Source of the DNA: RHLJ01 sp965222205
Lineage (GTDB): Bacteria > Bacteroidota > Rhodothermia > Balneolales > Balneolaceae
Direction of reading: 5' to 3'
Assembly (NCBI GenBank): GCA_965222205.1
Contig: OZ244932.1
Span: forward strand, 1,736,001 to 1,800,000
Length of the DNA stretch: 64,000 nucleotides
How positions within the stretch are numbered: position 1 is the first letter of the stretch; each line of letters starts with the position of its first letter. The notes below the pieces were generated by a model that worked only from the letters and a program-made list of their open reading frames with translations, was not told the origin of the DNA and made no database searches. The position numbers were made by a program, and so were the translations under genes. Positions 8,842-18,038 of this stretch are shown piece by piece.

Positions 8842-9531
8842 TTACTGATTACTTATCCGATATCTAACCAATTCATCAATGGTAGGTCTCTCCCCTCTTT
8901 GCTCAATTAAACGTTCTGCTAACCGATCACTCACGTTAATACTTCTCATTCGCATCAGGTTTTCTTTTGTTAGTTCTTCAAAAGTGTACCCTAAATCCAT
9001 CATCCTGCTTGTAAAATTAGCTGTTACTCCACTTCTGCGGGTTTCAATTAATTCATCGATGGTAAATTCATACCCAAGTTCTTTCATCATACTGGCGTAG
9101 GTCGCACTTACATCCGCGTCCTGTAATTCTACCAATTGTTCAAGAGTAACATCCGTGTAGCCAATATCATGCAGGCGCTGTGTTTCAGTAGCAGTAACGC
9201 CTTCATCCCGTAATGCAGTAAGTTCTTCGTTGGTCATAACTCCATACCCCAGTTCATCCATCCATTCTCCCATTCCCGCTAATAAATCTGCATCGTATTC
9301 ATTAAAAGACTGGACAACCTCACTTATGGGATTTTCAAAATCAGAAAAGAAATTACTCACCCTGTTTCCGGCATAAAAGACCAATGTTGCAACAAATGCT
9401 ATTACAAGTATGTAGTTAGCTGTCTTTGAACTGCCTGAAGAGGATTTGGAAGACATACCCAGATCAGAATCTTCCGTTTCATTCTCTAAATCCTTTAGAT
9501 CGTTTTTTAAATTTCTAAATTTCGTACTCAT
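8842..9531 (-). CDS. Single-pass membrane protein with 28-residue helical repeats
   Basis: This is a 229-residue protein of unknown function. An acidic, Ser-rich N-terminal part of about 38 residues precedes one membrane helix (about 40-58, ILVIAFVATLVFYAG). The rest is a run of about four diverged repeats (roughly 98-125, 127-154, 156-182, 186-215). Their pattern is an acidic Leu-rich helix (xxEELxxLRDxGV) followed by a second helix ending in LGY or IGY. Similar repeats are known in the sensor part of BlaR1/M56-type proteins and some anti-sigma factors, but no peptidase or sigma-binding region is visible here. The neighbours, a response regulator and a barrel protein, do not settle the role. 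Confidence 0.7.
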   Translation of the reverse strand: MSTKFRNLKNDLKDLENETEDSDLGMSSKSSSGSSKTANYILVIAFVATLVFYAGNRVSNFFSDFENPISEVVQSFNEYDADLLAGMGEWMDELGYGVMTNEELTALRDEGVTATETQRLHDIGYTDVTLEQLVELQDADVSATYASMMKELGYEFTIDELIETRRSGVTANFTSRMMDLGYTFEELTKENLMRMRSINVSDRLAERLIEQRGERPTIDELVRYRISNQ

Positions 9532-9599
9532 AATTTGCCCTTAATTTGCAGGAAGGTTACGCAATAATGAGTTCAAAGATGCACAAAAAGCTTCTATTT

Positions 9600-9971
9600 T
9601 TAAACTAAATCAAAAGACTTTGTAAGATCACTTATGGTGAAAGGCTTTGTGATAAGATCCACGCATTCGGTGGCTTTAGCCCGATCATAATTTAAGCGAT
9701 CGGAATTTCCGGTAAGATAGATGACTGAAGTCGAAATTTTCTCTTTGATTATTTTTACTGCTTCAATGCCATCCATTTCTCCCTTTAGCCGAATATCCAT
9801 TAAGACTAAGTCCGGTTTATTTTCGAGAGCGAGGTCGATCGCTTCCTGACCGGAGTTGGCTTTCCCAACTACTTCATGCCCAAGCTCTTTAACCATATTT
9901 TCGATAACTAACGAGATGATCATATCATCTTCTACAATTAAAACCGTTTTCTTTCCCAGTAATTCTGTCAA
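9600..9971 (-). CDS. Single-domain response regulator receiver protein
   Basis: This 123-residue protein is a receiver domain only, with no output domain. The acidic pocket is E14/D15/D16 in VEDDM, the phosphoacceptor is D59 in VLMDIRL, the switch Thr is T87 and the conserved Lys is K109 in ITKPF. The phrase MDGIEAVKIIKEK is typical of receivers found in stress or cytoplasmic two-component networks. Such stand-alone domains act by protein-protein contact. No histidine kinase is encoded nearby, so its partner is elsewhere. It ends 68 bp upstream of the repeat protein gene in the same direction. Confidence 0.92.
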   Translation of the reverse strand: MTELLGKKTVLIVEDDMIISLVIENMVKELGHEVVGKANSGQEAIDLALENKPDLVLMDIRLKGEMDGIEAVKIIKEKISTSVIYLTGNSDRLNYDRAKATECVDLITKPFTISDLTKSFDLV

Positions 9972-10089
9972 TGTAGTACTTCTTTTTTTCTAATTAATCT
10001 GATTATCCTTTTTCACCATTGCTAATGAGAGTTTCAAATCTCATTTGTTACTTGGCTTTTAATTTTAAGGACAACTTTCCCAGTTCTGT

Positions 10090-11022
10090 TTAAAATTCTT
10101 GCGCTGATTCTATTGGTTCGATGGCTAACAAAAGCCCATCAAATACATCTACGTTTGCATTCCATCCCTTGAATGATTCTAGAGGGTACAAAATCTCAAC
10201 ATTCCATGTTTTTCTTAACTCTAAAGCGTCTTCATTCATATATGGATAAAATTCAAAAACCGGATTACTCTCTAAGTGCTCTGAATTAATAGTAAAAATG
10301 ACATTCTCTCCTGTATACGGCTCCATATTTATTTCCCAGCCAATCAGCATTGTTTGCGCTTCCAGATAACCAATATTAATTAACCCCGGACTTGTAAATT
10401 CAGGGAACCAGTTCCCCCAAATCCTGTTCACTCCAATGGAATCAACAAAGACAGTAATGCTGGAGTTTCGAACTTTTGAGTTTCCAAACTTTTGTTCTCC
10501 AAAAGTGATTTTATATTCGATTGGCACGCTGTTTATATCAGGTCCCTCGCATATAGTACATCCATATAGAGGAACTACCTCTTCTATTTGCAGGTCACTG
10601 GTATCAGAAACCAAAGTAAATTCCTCATTCTTTAGAAGAGATTCTTTTGCCAAATCAATCAGCGTGTCTGCATCATTCAGCTCTACTCTAACAATCTCTC
10701 TCGATAAACATGGATTTAAATCATCTGGAAATAAAACCCTGCTAAAACCGGTATAACCAAATTCATTAAGGGTAGAGCAAATGTGATTATCATTTTCAGC
10801 TTGATACCGGGCATTCAATTCTCCAAGCTCGCCCTGTTCTTTGGCTTCAATCTTAACCGGGTATTCGGCAAAATCAGCTACCTCTAGTGCTTCGCACGAA
10901 AGCGCAATGAAAATGAGTATCAAAAAAAAGGGTTGAGGTTTCCTCAATTTTGTTTGCAAGCCTGAGTTTTTTAGAACGTAATAAGATAAGAATTTTATCC
11001 AACTCCCTCTGTTAATAACCAC
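10090..11022 (-). CDS. Putative lipoprotein of unknown function
   Basis: This predicted 310-residue protein shows a lipoprotein signal: a hydrophobic run FFLILIFIALSC with the lipobox Cys at 43 when counted from the ATG. About 30 residues before the hydrophobic core is long for a signal peptide, so a TTG at about 10959 (21 codons in) is a plausible alternative start. The mature part is acidic with several Cys (including CTICEG) and looks like a beta-rich secreted domain. I recognise no family. It sits divergent from the D-amino-acid oxidase gene with an 84-bp gap. Confidence 0.65.
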   Translation of the reverse strand: MVINRGSWIKFLSYYVLKNSGLQTKLRKPQPFFLILIFIALSCEALEVADFAEYPVKIEAKEQGELGELNARYQAENDNHICSTLNEFGYTGFSRVLFPDDLNPCLSREIVRVELNDADTLIDLAKESLLKNEEFTLVSDTSDLQIEEVVPLYGCTICEGPDINSVPIEYKITFGEQKFGNSKVRNSSITVFVDSIGVNRIWGNWFPEFTSPGLINIGYLEAQTMLIGWEINMEPYTGENVIFTINSEHLESNPVFEFYPYMNEDALELRKTWNVEILYPLESFKGWNANVDVFDGLLLAIEPIESAQEF

Positions 11023-11106
11023 TCATAATCATTAATATATTTTCATAATATGTGCTGTAAGAACAAGTCCCTTTTTAATTAGGTTTAGACTCAAAAAAGA
11101 ACTGGA

Positions 11107-12267
11107 TTGACACTCATTAAAAGAAAAATAACTATTATCGGGGGCGGAGTTTCAGGAATTTCCTGCGCATTACTTTTACAGAAACTTGGCTTTGAAACGG
11201 AAGTCATTTCAAAAGATCCTTTGCTCCCTTCTAAACCCGAAGACCCTAAGTTAGTAAGTAGTTTTCCGGCAGCTTCAGTAATTCCACATTCGATTGAACA
11301 TCCCGATTTAAATACTTTGTTCAGAAACAGTCTCTTTTTTTTTGAGAAGCTTTTTTCTGAAGATTTTAAAGGTCTTGGGAAACATTTGCACTATGAACTC
11401 TTTACCCATAAAGAAGAAGTGCCCGGATACGCCCCGTTGATGCATAATTTTGAGTTACTGGATAAGGCTTCACTTCGAAATGCCCCAACTCATCCATCTA
11501 TTCCTGCTGTTTTCGGTTTTAAATCTGATTGTTTTTTTGCTGATTGGGCCATCTATTTCCCAAACCTCATTTATGCATATCAGGTAGCGGGTGGCAAAAT
11601 CACAATAAAAGAATTGAGCAGAAAAGAACTCCAGCTTCTGGATTCTGAAATAATTATTAACTGCACAGAGTTTGGAGGCCCGGAGCTCGCAGGTGAGAAA
11701 TTCAACCCCGTTATTTCTAAAGGGCATATTTTGCATATTAATGATGTGCCGAAATTAAAAAACAAATCTGGAAAAACAGTCTCTTACAATTTTGTACCTG
11801 GCTTTGATCATTACCATACAGAGAATGGTACCATGTTAGATGTGTATTGTTATTCGAGGGAAAACCGGCTTGTTTTGGGTGGAAGCAGGTTAACCGGCAC
11901 ATTATCTGAGCATGATGAGTGGATTGGCGAAGAAGTCACCGACCCTTCTGTTGAAATAGATGGTGTGATTATTCCCGAACAAATACTTTCCATAAACCAC
12001 GATATCATTAAACATACGTTTGGCATTGATGTATATGCATACCCTAATAAACTGGCTTATGCAGGCTATCGTTTTATGGGGAATAAAGAAGCGGGGCTTA
12101 AACTAGAAGCCGAAGAAGCTTTTGAGCGGTTGATCATCCATAATTATGGTCATGGCGGTGCCGGAGTTACTGTTAGTTGGGGATGTGCTTTTGAAGTAGC
12201 ATCAATCATCTTCAGAAAACTTCAGTCTTCTACTCTTAATTTGGATGAAACGTTATCGGTAATCTAA
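11107..12267 (+). CDS. D-amino-acid oxidase family FAD oxidoreductase
   Basis: This 386-residue flavoenzyme starts at a TTG (TTG ACA CTC ATT); no upstream ATG fits. The dinucleotide-binding motif IIGGGVSGISC lies at 10-20. The C-terminal part carries the D-amino-acid oxidase signature (HNYGHGGAGVTVSWGCA, about 350-366), which distinguishes it from general DadA-type enzymes. The expected reaction is oxidative deamination of a D-amino acid to a keto acid with hydrogen peroxide release; the substrate cannot be read from sequence. It has no signal peptide, so it is cytoplasmic. Its stop overlaps the convergent MerC gene by 4 bp. Confidence 0.88.
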   Translation: MTLIKRKITIIGGGVSGISCALLLQKLGFETEVISKDPLLPSKPEDPKLVSSFPAASVIPHSIEHPDLNTLFRNSLFFFEKLFSEDFKGLGKHLHYELFTHKEEVPGYAPLMHNFELLDKASLRNAPTHPSIPAVFGFKSDCFFADWAIYFPNLIYAYQVAGGKITIKELSRKELQLLDSEIIINCTEFGGPELAGEKFNPVISKGHILHINDVPKLKNKSGKTVSYNFVPGFDHYHTENGTMLDVYCYSRENRLVLGGSRLTGTLSEHDEWIGEEVTDPSVEIDGVIIPEQILSINHDIIKHTFGIDVYAYPNKLAYAGYRFMGNKEAGLKLEAEEAFERLIIHNYGHGGAGVTVSWGCAFEVASIIFRKLQSSTLNLDETLSVI

Positions 12268-12653
12268 GCCTGAACCGGATTTCTTTTTATTTGATAGTTC
12301 AACCAATGCCCCCGAATAAGCAACAGACTGCCAATTAATGTAACCCCAGCTTCCCCATATTCTCCGAGCGTATCATTAAAAAACCACGCCAGAAAAATGA
12401 TTGCCACGCCTGAAATCAAAAAAACAGTTGCAGCCAACGATTCGTGTTTGCGACGAAGTGAGAGAATGACCGTTGGAGCTATTGCTAAAAAGAAGAATAA
12501 GTGAGTGTATCCGTGCAATTCCTCGAAGGCAGGCCATAGAGGAATGAGGGAAACGATTACAGGTACAAGAAGACAATGGAGAGCACAGATTCCTGAAAGC
12601 CCAATGCCAACTCGGTCCCAAAATCCCGGTTTTTCAGTTTGTATATTGCTCAT
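12264..12653 (-). CDS. MerC-domain membrane protein
   Basis: This 129-residue protein has four predicted membrane segments and the N-terminal LSGICALHCLL motif with Cys23 and Cys27, as in MerC-type mercury transport proteins. No other mer genes are present, and in Bacteroidota-type genomes such stand-alone MerC proteins are common without known mercury resistance. It is therefore safer to call it a MerC-family transporter of unknown substrate. The stop codon overlaps the tail of the D-amino-acid oxidase gene (tail to tail, 4 bp), leaving no space for a separate terminator between them. Confidence 0.85.
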   Translation of the reverse strand: MSNIQTEKPGFWDRVGIGLSGICALHCLLVPVIVSLIPLWPAFEELHGYTHLFFFLAIAPTVILSLRRKHESLAATVFLISGVAIIFLAWFFNDTLGEYGEAGVTLIGSLLLIRGHWLNYQIKRNPVQA

Positions 12654-12735
12654 TGATCAACTTAAAATAGAATATTAATGATACCCCTATTCCAAGTTGG
12701 GTTCAACTTTTCTCTCTTTGTTTTTACCTGTTAAA

Positions 12736-13461
12736 TCAATCGATAAAAGAGTTTAGTTCTGTATTCGCCTTACTCCAGTCTGGCATGAATTTATCCATCA
12801 GAGAATAGAACCTTTTATTGTGCAAACGCTCCAGTAAATGAACCATTTCGTGAACAACAACCATCTCAAGACAGTCAAAGCTTTTCTTTGCCAGCTCAAG
12901 GTTTAACCAAATCCGTTGATCCTTGATATTACACGTTCCCCATCGCGTTTTCATTTTCTTAACCCCAAATTCCTGAACTTTTACATCCATAATGGGTTCA
13001 TAATGATGAATAAGGTTTTGTATCATTTCTTTTAGTCGAGCCCTATACCAATTCTCCAATAGTCGAACTCTCTTGTCCAGAGTGTCTTTTCCTCTAATCC
13101 CCATCACCAAAGAATCACCCTCAAGAAATACGCCAGACTTAGGAGCACCCTTTTTCACTTCCAGCAAATATTCTCTTCCCAGAAACGAGTGCTTTTCTCC
13201 CGAAACATAATCGAGCTTGGGTTTGGCATTTATACGATTCACTTTTTCTTTTTGGTCTTTGATCCAGCTTATTCTGGAAACTATAAACCGGATTAAATGC
13301 CTTTCTGAAACTCTTGTCGGACATGAAACCTTAACCATTCCATTTCTTCTTTTCACCCGAACATAAAGATTTTTAATAGGCTTCCTGGTTACCTCAATCT
13401 CAATTCCTTCTATCTCAATAGTGTAGGTGGTACTTCTCTTTTTTCTGAACATGAGCAACAA
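12736..13461 (-). CDS. YgjP/DUF45-type zinc metallopeptidase
   Basis: This 241-residue protein has the metal motif HEMVH at 204-208 with a further His at 214 (ERLHNKRFY), the SprT/YgjP-like arrangement. Upstream is the family block KKMKTRWGTCN with WLNLELAK before the zinc helix. The N-terminal half (VRVKRRNGMVKVSCP, then the ISWIKDQ helix) also fits YgjP/DUF45. Met4 is an alternative start. Substrates of this family are not established; it is often linked to restriction-modification loci, but no such genes are here. Confidence 0.88.
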   Translation of the reverse strand: MLLMFRKKRSTTYTIEIEGIEIEVTRKPIKNLYVRVKRRNGMVKVSCPTRVSERHLIRFIVSRISWIKDQKEKVNRINAKPKLDYVSGEKHSFLGREYLLEVKKGAPKSGVFLEGDSLVMGIRGKDTLDKRVRLLENWYRARLKEMIQNLIHHYEPIMDVKVQEFGVKKMKTRWGTCNIKDQRIWLNLELAKKSFDCLEMVVVHEMVHLLERLHNKRFYSLMDKFMPDWSKANTELNSFID

Positions 13462-13570
13462 TAAGAACTTCTATGTTACTTTTTTTGCTATTTTTTTTTG
13501 ATTCAGATTTAATTGTCTGGCACTTTTTCTTTACTTACTTAGTTCTGATACTTGTTAAGTTTAAAACCTG

Positions 13571-14446
13571 ATGAAATACTTTCTGAGAATATTAAAATGG
13601 CTAATTTCCCTTGCACTTCTGGGGTTAATTGGGATTATCATTTTTATTCAAACTGTGGATTTTTCTGTAAGCCAGGAACAAGTAAATGCTGCTTTTGAAG
13701 GGCTAGACTATTCTCCTGAGTATCACTCATTCACTTATGAGGGTAGAGATATGCATTATGTGGCTATTGGAGATACTGCAAAACAAGCCATTTTATTCGT
13801 ACATGGCTCACCCGGTTCATGGGATAACTTCCTCTATTTTCTTGCAGATTCTACCGCTCTGAAAAAGTATCGGTTAATTACAGTAGATCGGCCCGGGTTT
13901 GGGAAAAGTGGTAATGGTATCCCGGAGCGATCTCTGGAACAGCAGGCCAAAGTGATAAATGAAGTACTCGAGAGAGAGCAAACTTCTGCTATTCTGGTGG
14001 GACATTCTTATGGAGGGCCTGTAATCGCGCGCATGGCTATTGACTCTCCTCAGTACACAGATGCATTAGTTATAGTTGCAGGTTCTGTAGATCCTGAACT
14101 CGAAAAAACCAAGTGGTATCAAATTCCGGTTCACTATAAAGTCTTGTCCTGGATTCTTCCCGGCTTACTTTATTCAACAAATGAGGAAATCCTGGCTTTA
14201 AAGAACGAACTGGAAGAAATGAAATCGGATTGGAAGAAAATCACGCAGCCCGTATCGGTTATACAAGGAGGAAAAGATATGCTGGTACCTAAAGAGAATG
14301 CTGATTTCGCTAAGAGAATGTTAGTTAATGCCCCGGTAAATATGGTGGTAGTTCCGGAAATGAATCATTTTGTTCCATGGAACCGAAGTGATTTAATACA
14401 GAAGGAAATTGATCGCATATCATTATTGATTAACCCGGAAAATTGA
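13571..14446 (+). CDS. Membrane-anchored alpha/beta hydrolase
   Basis: This 291-residue protein begins with a single hydrophobic anchor (about 8-27), so the hydrolase domain probably faces the periplasm. The fold is clear: oxyanion region HGSPGSWDNF (78-87), DRPGFGKSG, nucleophile elbow VGHSYGG with Ser146, an acidic residue in QGGKDMLVP, and the catalytic His in PEMNHFVPW. Related enzymes include esterases and haloalkane-dehalogenase-like proteins; the substrate is unknown. It converges on the Bax-inhibitor gene across a shared terminator. Confidence 0.88.
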   Translation: MKYFLRILKWLISLALLGLIGIIIFIQTVDFSVSQEQVNAAFEGLDYSPEYHSFTYEGRDMHYVAIGDTAKQAILFVHGSPGSWDNFLYFLADSTALKKYRLITVDRPGFGKSGNGIPERSLEQQAKVINEVLEREQTSAILVGHSYGGPVIARMAIDSPQYTDALVIVAGSVDPELEKTKWYQIPVHYKVLSWILPGLLYSTNEEILALKNELEEMKSDWKKITQPVSVIQGGKDMLVPKENADFAKRMLVNAPVNMVVVPEMNHFVPWNRSDLIQKEIDRISLLINPEN

Positions 14447-14455
14447 TACAAAAAA

Positions 14456-14481
14456 AATCCCAACCTGAATAGATTGGGATT
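14456..14481. terminator. Bidirectional terminator between hydrolase and Bax-inhibitor genes
   Basis: An 8-bp stem AATCCCAA/TTGGGATT with a 10-base loop, preceded by a run of A on the plus strand (a T-run for minus-strand transcripts), lies between two convergent genes. Confidence 0.75.
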
Positions 14482-14500
14482 AAATTACTTATGGGAAGCA

Positions 14501-15193
14501 TTATCTACGCTGCCCAAATATTCTTAGTAAGAAGATGAACATGTTAATAAAATCGAGGTAAAGTCTGAGTGCTCCCATAATAGCGCCTTTTCTTCCCTCC
14601 TCACTTTCAGCGTCCATTTCAAGGCTCATCTGCTTGATTTTCTGGGTGTCATAGGCGGTTAACCCAACAAATATTAATACACCTGCATAAGTTACAATCC
14701 AGTATAAACCGGAATTATGCCAGAAGATATTTACAAAACTGGCTATGATCAGCCCAATTAAAGCCATGAATAATAAATTACCCCAGGATGTAAGATCTTT
14801 TTTGGTGAAATAACCATACGCACTCATCACGCCAAATGTACCCGCAGTTATAAAGAATGTGGTAGCAACAGAAGCGCTGGTATAAACAAGCAACAGAACT
14901 GAAAGGGTTAATCCATTTAAAGCCGAATACAACAAGAAAAGACCTATTGCCATGTTTGAGGACATACGATCGATGTTAGAAACCATCCAGAAAACGATAC
15001 CTAACTCAACAATAATTAAGCCTATTAGCCCGAATTGAGTGCCGAAAATTAGATTCAATAACGATTCTGAGGTTACTGTTCTAAGTGCTACAAAACCGGT
15101 GACCGTGAGTGCAAGGCACATCCATGCATACACTTTATTAATAAATGATGTTTGTAAGGTTTTTACCTGGTCTGCAGTTAATTGAGTATACAT
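14501..15193 (-). CDS. Bax inhibitor-1/YccA family membrane protein
   Basis: This 230-residue integral membrane protein has about seven hydrophobic helices, which fits the BI-1 (UPF0005) family. Characteristic pieces are VYAWMCLALTVTGFVAL near the start, MSAYGYFTKKDLTSWG in the middle, and LTAYDTQKIKQM followed by GALRLYLDFINMFIFLLRIFG at the end. Family members act as pH-sensitive calcium leak channels or interact with the FtsH protease in bacteria; which of these applies here is not known. Single gene with its own terminator. Confidence 0.95.
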   Translation of the reverse strand: MYTQLTADQVKTLQTSFINKVYAWMCLALTVTGFVALRTVTSESLLNLIFGTQFGLIGLIIVELGIVFWMVSNIDRMSSNMAIGLFLLYSALNGLTLSVLLLVYTSASVATTFFITAGTFGVMSAYGYFTKKDLTSWGNLLFMALIGLIIASFVNIFWHNSGLYWIVTYAGVLIFVGLTAYDTQKIKQMSLEMDAESEEGRKGAIMGALRLYLDFINMFIFLLRIFGQRR

Positions 15194-15272
15194 TTTAGTA
15201 ATATTTTAAAAGTTCTTTTGATGCCAGAAGATAATGAACTGACGACAGAATTATTGCAATTCCTGTGCCAAT

Positions 15273-17891
15273 TTAACTACCGAACCAATAACTGAATTTA
15301 ATGAGGAAAATATTGATGGGATCGTCTGTAAAAATGTCAACGGAGCTTTCTATTGGCGTAAAACGACTGCTGCCAAAGCCAAGGTTCTCTCTCTCTTGCT
15401 GCCATACTAAAAAGATGGTTGAGCCGGGTCTGTATTCGTATCGTAAAACAGCATTACCCTGAATGGTTCTGAAATCAAAGTCGAAAGCGGAATTGAAATT
15501 ATCCACGGTGGATTGATCAGAGATATCACTCAATGGAGTGAAATTATAGGTTTTACTTTGATTGAAGTACTTAAAATTATAGAAATCTGCCGAATAGATT
15601 AATGGGCGGGCATAAGTCTGAAGACTCAATTTTGAAGAAAACGTCCAGTTGAGGCGGAATTCAGTATAGAAAATATCCAAATCAGCCTCAGAGAAAAGTG
15701 TACCATACGTATCACTTTCAAATCCATCAAAAAACTCTGGTTTTTCGTTGGTTGATTTCTCAATAAATAACGTGGGAGAAATACTCAGCTGAATAAAACT
15801 TGCAGGACGGTAATACATGTTAGTATAAATACTCGAACTAAATTCTCCGGAAGTATCCCTTCGATAGGAACCTCCCAACGAGGCATAAAAGTTTTTCGTG
15901 GAGTTTGATGTAATTTCAAGAGAGCTGCTCCAGTCTCTCGGTCTTTTCAGAACGGCCCCTCCCCTTGAACTCCGATCGTCATAGAATTGCCCTGTAAATC
16001 CTGCTGTTCCAAGAATTGTCCAGAGATTATTCAATTGAAAATAGGCTCCCGAAGAATAGAAATTCATGATCATATCGCCATCAAAATTCCAGGCGTATCC
16101 TCCATAAGCCCATAACAAGTAGAACCGGAAAATATCTGAGCTAACGTTTAGGTATTCTGCATACAGGTGGGGCGCTCTGTAATCTGCCCGTTCAAGAAAA
16201 CCAATATCATTCACTTCGTAACCAGGACTCATTTCTGAATAGGTGAAGGAATATCTCAACCCTGCGCCACTATATTTTCCAATACTAAACTCGCCGAAAT
16301 AACCATTTAAATTCGTTTTGGTAGAATCTATAGTTAAATAATCTGAATCTACCCTGTTATAATATCTTGCCGAAGTAGTTTGGGTATTAATGATAGAATT
16401 CTCTGTTCCGTTTACCTGGCTAAAAGAAAGTACTCCTCCCGCTCCCCAATTTCGGTTTGCCCAGAAATACTGGCCATCTGCCCCAATCTGATATGCTGAT
16501 TCATGTAAATAATTCTCAAGGTAAGAACCATTCATAGATCGGTTTACTGCGCTAATAAAACCACCTACCTGAGCATCTCCATCTTTCAAATCCTGACGAA
16601 CTCTGGTTGCTAAATAGTTTGTAGCTGGTTCAATCGGATACGAGTCTTCTGAGTTGTTCCCCGAAAAAATAAACTCGGATTTCTCTTCCAAAGTATAGGC
16701 GTTGAGAATACCCAGTGATAATCCTCCTTCCGTTTTGCCACTTACTTTTGCCGCTCCTGCAATAGTTGTTTCTGATGGGCGATCCTCAAAGGTTGAATTG
16801 ATGCCAGCCTGAGAAGTTTGGCCAAACGGATCTTTTCCAATGCGCCGACTATAGAAATTGGTGTGTGAACTGAATGTGTTTTGTGAGGTCGTACTTCCAA
16901 AGGCAAAAATGTCGCTTCCCTCAAGAAAAAACGGGCGTTGCTCTACAAAGAAGTCTTCAAAAACAGTAAGATTGATGGTCGCCGGATCAGCTTCAACCTG
17001 ACCAAAATCGGGATTTATTGTTCCGGTAAGAGTGAACTCTGAAGTAATTCCATATTTGAAATCTCCACCAGCTTTCGCCGTAAATTCATTTTGCTCATAA
17101 AAAGGATTACCATTGTTGAGATCAGGCTCCCGCTTTAGTTCACCCGAAACGTAAGGCACTATTTCTAACCGAAGAGGTCGGGATAAGTCTTTGATTCCTT
17201 CTAAATCACCAAAAAAAGAGACTTCGCCATTTTCCTCTCTTGGAATTCGTGCCCAGTAGTTGAACTCATCGTATCTGGCAATTTGGCGTTCAAAATTGAT
17301 TCCCCAGGTTTGCTCATTTCGGGAGGAGGTAAAACGAAGCTGAGAAAGTGGGATCCTGAATTCAGCGACCCACCCTTCTGAATTGATGGAAGTTTCGGCT
17401 TCCCAAACCGCATCCCAGAGAATATCTTCCTGAACATCATTAAAGAACATGATATCCTTTTGAACTCCCTTGGGATTGACTCCAAACGTAAAAGCTGTGC
17501 GGTTATCGTTGTAACTATCAATACTTACAAATATCCAATCGCTCAATTCATCCCCATCCCGCCTGAACAGTGTAGAGGTAATAGAATCCGGAGCAGTATC
17601 ATAATTAAACGCTCCAACATACAGGTATTTATCTGAGTAAAGTACCCGGATTTCAGTCCTTTGGCTTGGTTTCCCTCCGTCAACCGGGAAGTTTTGTACA
17701 AAATCTTTAGCGACCGCTGCTGATTGCCAGTCATTTTCGCTGAGCACACCATCAATCTGGATTAAATTATCCATTGATACTCTTTGTGCCTCTATCGTAG
17801 GTTTTGCCGAAACCGATTGTGCTCTTACATCATTTGATAAAGCGAATGTAACAGTAACCGCGACAATTAAAACACGTAACGTGTTCTTCAT
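15273..17891 (-). CDS. DUF5916 outer-membrane protein with CBM9-like N-terminal domain (paralogue 2)
   Basis: I choose the start at MKNTLRVLIVAVTVTFALS, which gives a standard signal peptide ending in VRAQS; the frame stays open 44 codons further upstream without signal character. The 872-residue product has a CBM9-like domain after the signal (IDGVLSENDWQSAAVAKDFVQNFP). Next comes the phrase TEIRVLYSDKYLYVGAFNYD, then a long DUF5916 beta-barrel region ending with the aromatic FLIKFSYWFGS. It shares its whole layout and many phrases (NPDFGQVEADPATINL, FFLEGSDIFAFGST) with the gene just upstream, so the pair arose by tandem duplication. The function is unproven; an outer-membrane channel or glycan-related protein is suggested by the domains. 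Confidence 0.88.
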   Translation of the reverse strand: MKNTLRVLIVAVTVTFALSNDVRAQSVSAKPTIEAQRVSMDNLIQIDGVLSENDWQSAAVAKDFVQNFPVDGGKPSQRTEIRVLYSDKYLYVGAFNYDTAPDSITSTLFRRDGDELSDWIFVSIDSYNDNRTAFTFGVNPKGVQKDIMFFNDVQEDILWDAVWEAETSINSEGWVAEFRIPLSQLRFTSSRNEQTWGINFERQIARYDEFNYWARIPREENGEVSFFGDLEGIKDLSRPLRLEIVPYVSGELKREPDLNNGNPFYEQNEFTAKAGGDFKYGITSEFTLTGTINPDFGQVEADPATINLTVFEDFFVEQRPFFLEGSDIFAFGSTTSQNTFSSHTNFYSRRIGKDPFGQTSQAGINSTFEDRPSETTIAGAAKVSGKTEGGLSLGILNAYTLEEKSEFIFSGNNSEDSYPIEPATNYLATRVRQDLKDGDAQVGGFISAVNRSMNGSYLENYLHESAYQIGADGQYFWANRNWGAGGVLSFSQVNGTENSIINTQTTSARYYNRVDSDYLTIDSTKTNLNGYFGEFSIGKYSGAGLRYSFTYSEMSPGYEVNDIGFLERADYRAPHLYAEYLNVSSDIFRFYLLWAYGGYAWNFDGDMIMNFYSSGAYFQLNNLWTILGTAGFTGQFYDDRSSRGGAVLKRPRDWSSSLEITSNSTKNFYASLGGSYRRDTSGEFSSSIYTNMYYRPASFIQLSISPTLFIEKSTNEKPEFFDGFESDTYGTLFSEADLDIFYTEFRLNWTFSSKLSLQTYARPLIYSADFYNFKYFNQSKTYNFTPLSDISDQSTVDNFNSAFDFDFRTIQGNAVLRYEYRPGSTIFLVWQQERENLGFGSSRFTPIESSVDIFTDDPINIFLIKFSYWFGS

Positions 17892-18038
17892 CCGTATTCC
17901 TGTAGCTGTATTCTTTTTTTCTGTGAGCCCCTTTTTTGGGAAATATGCCCGTACTGAAAAGTAAGAGGATGATACTCCGCTATTGTTACAAATAAAAAAA
18001 GGGATGTTTCCGTCCCTTAGCAATAAATTTATAAGTAC

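Noticed and set aside
12264..12653. Mercury resistance operon
   Set aside because: Only a MerC-type membrane protein is present; merA, merT, merP and merR are absent.
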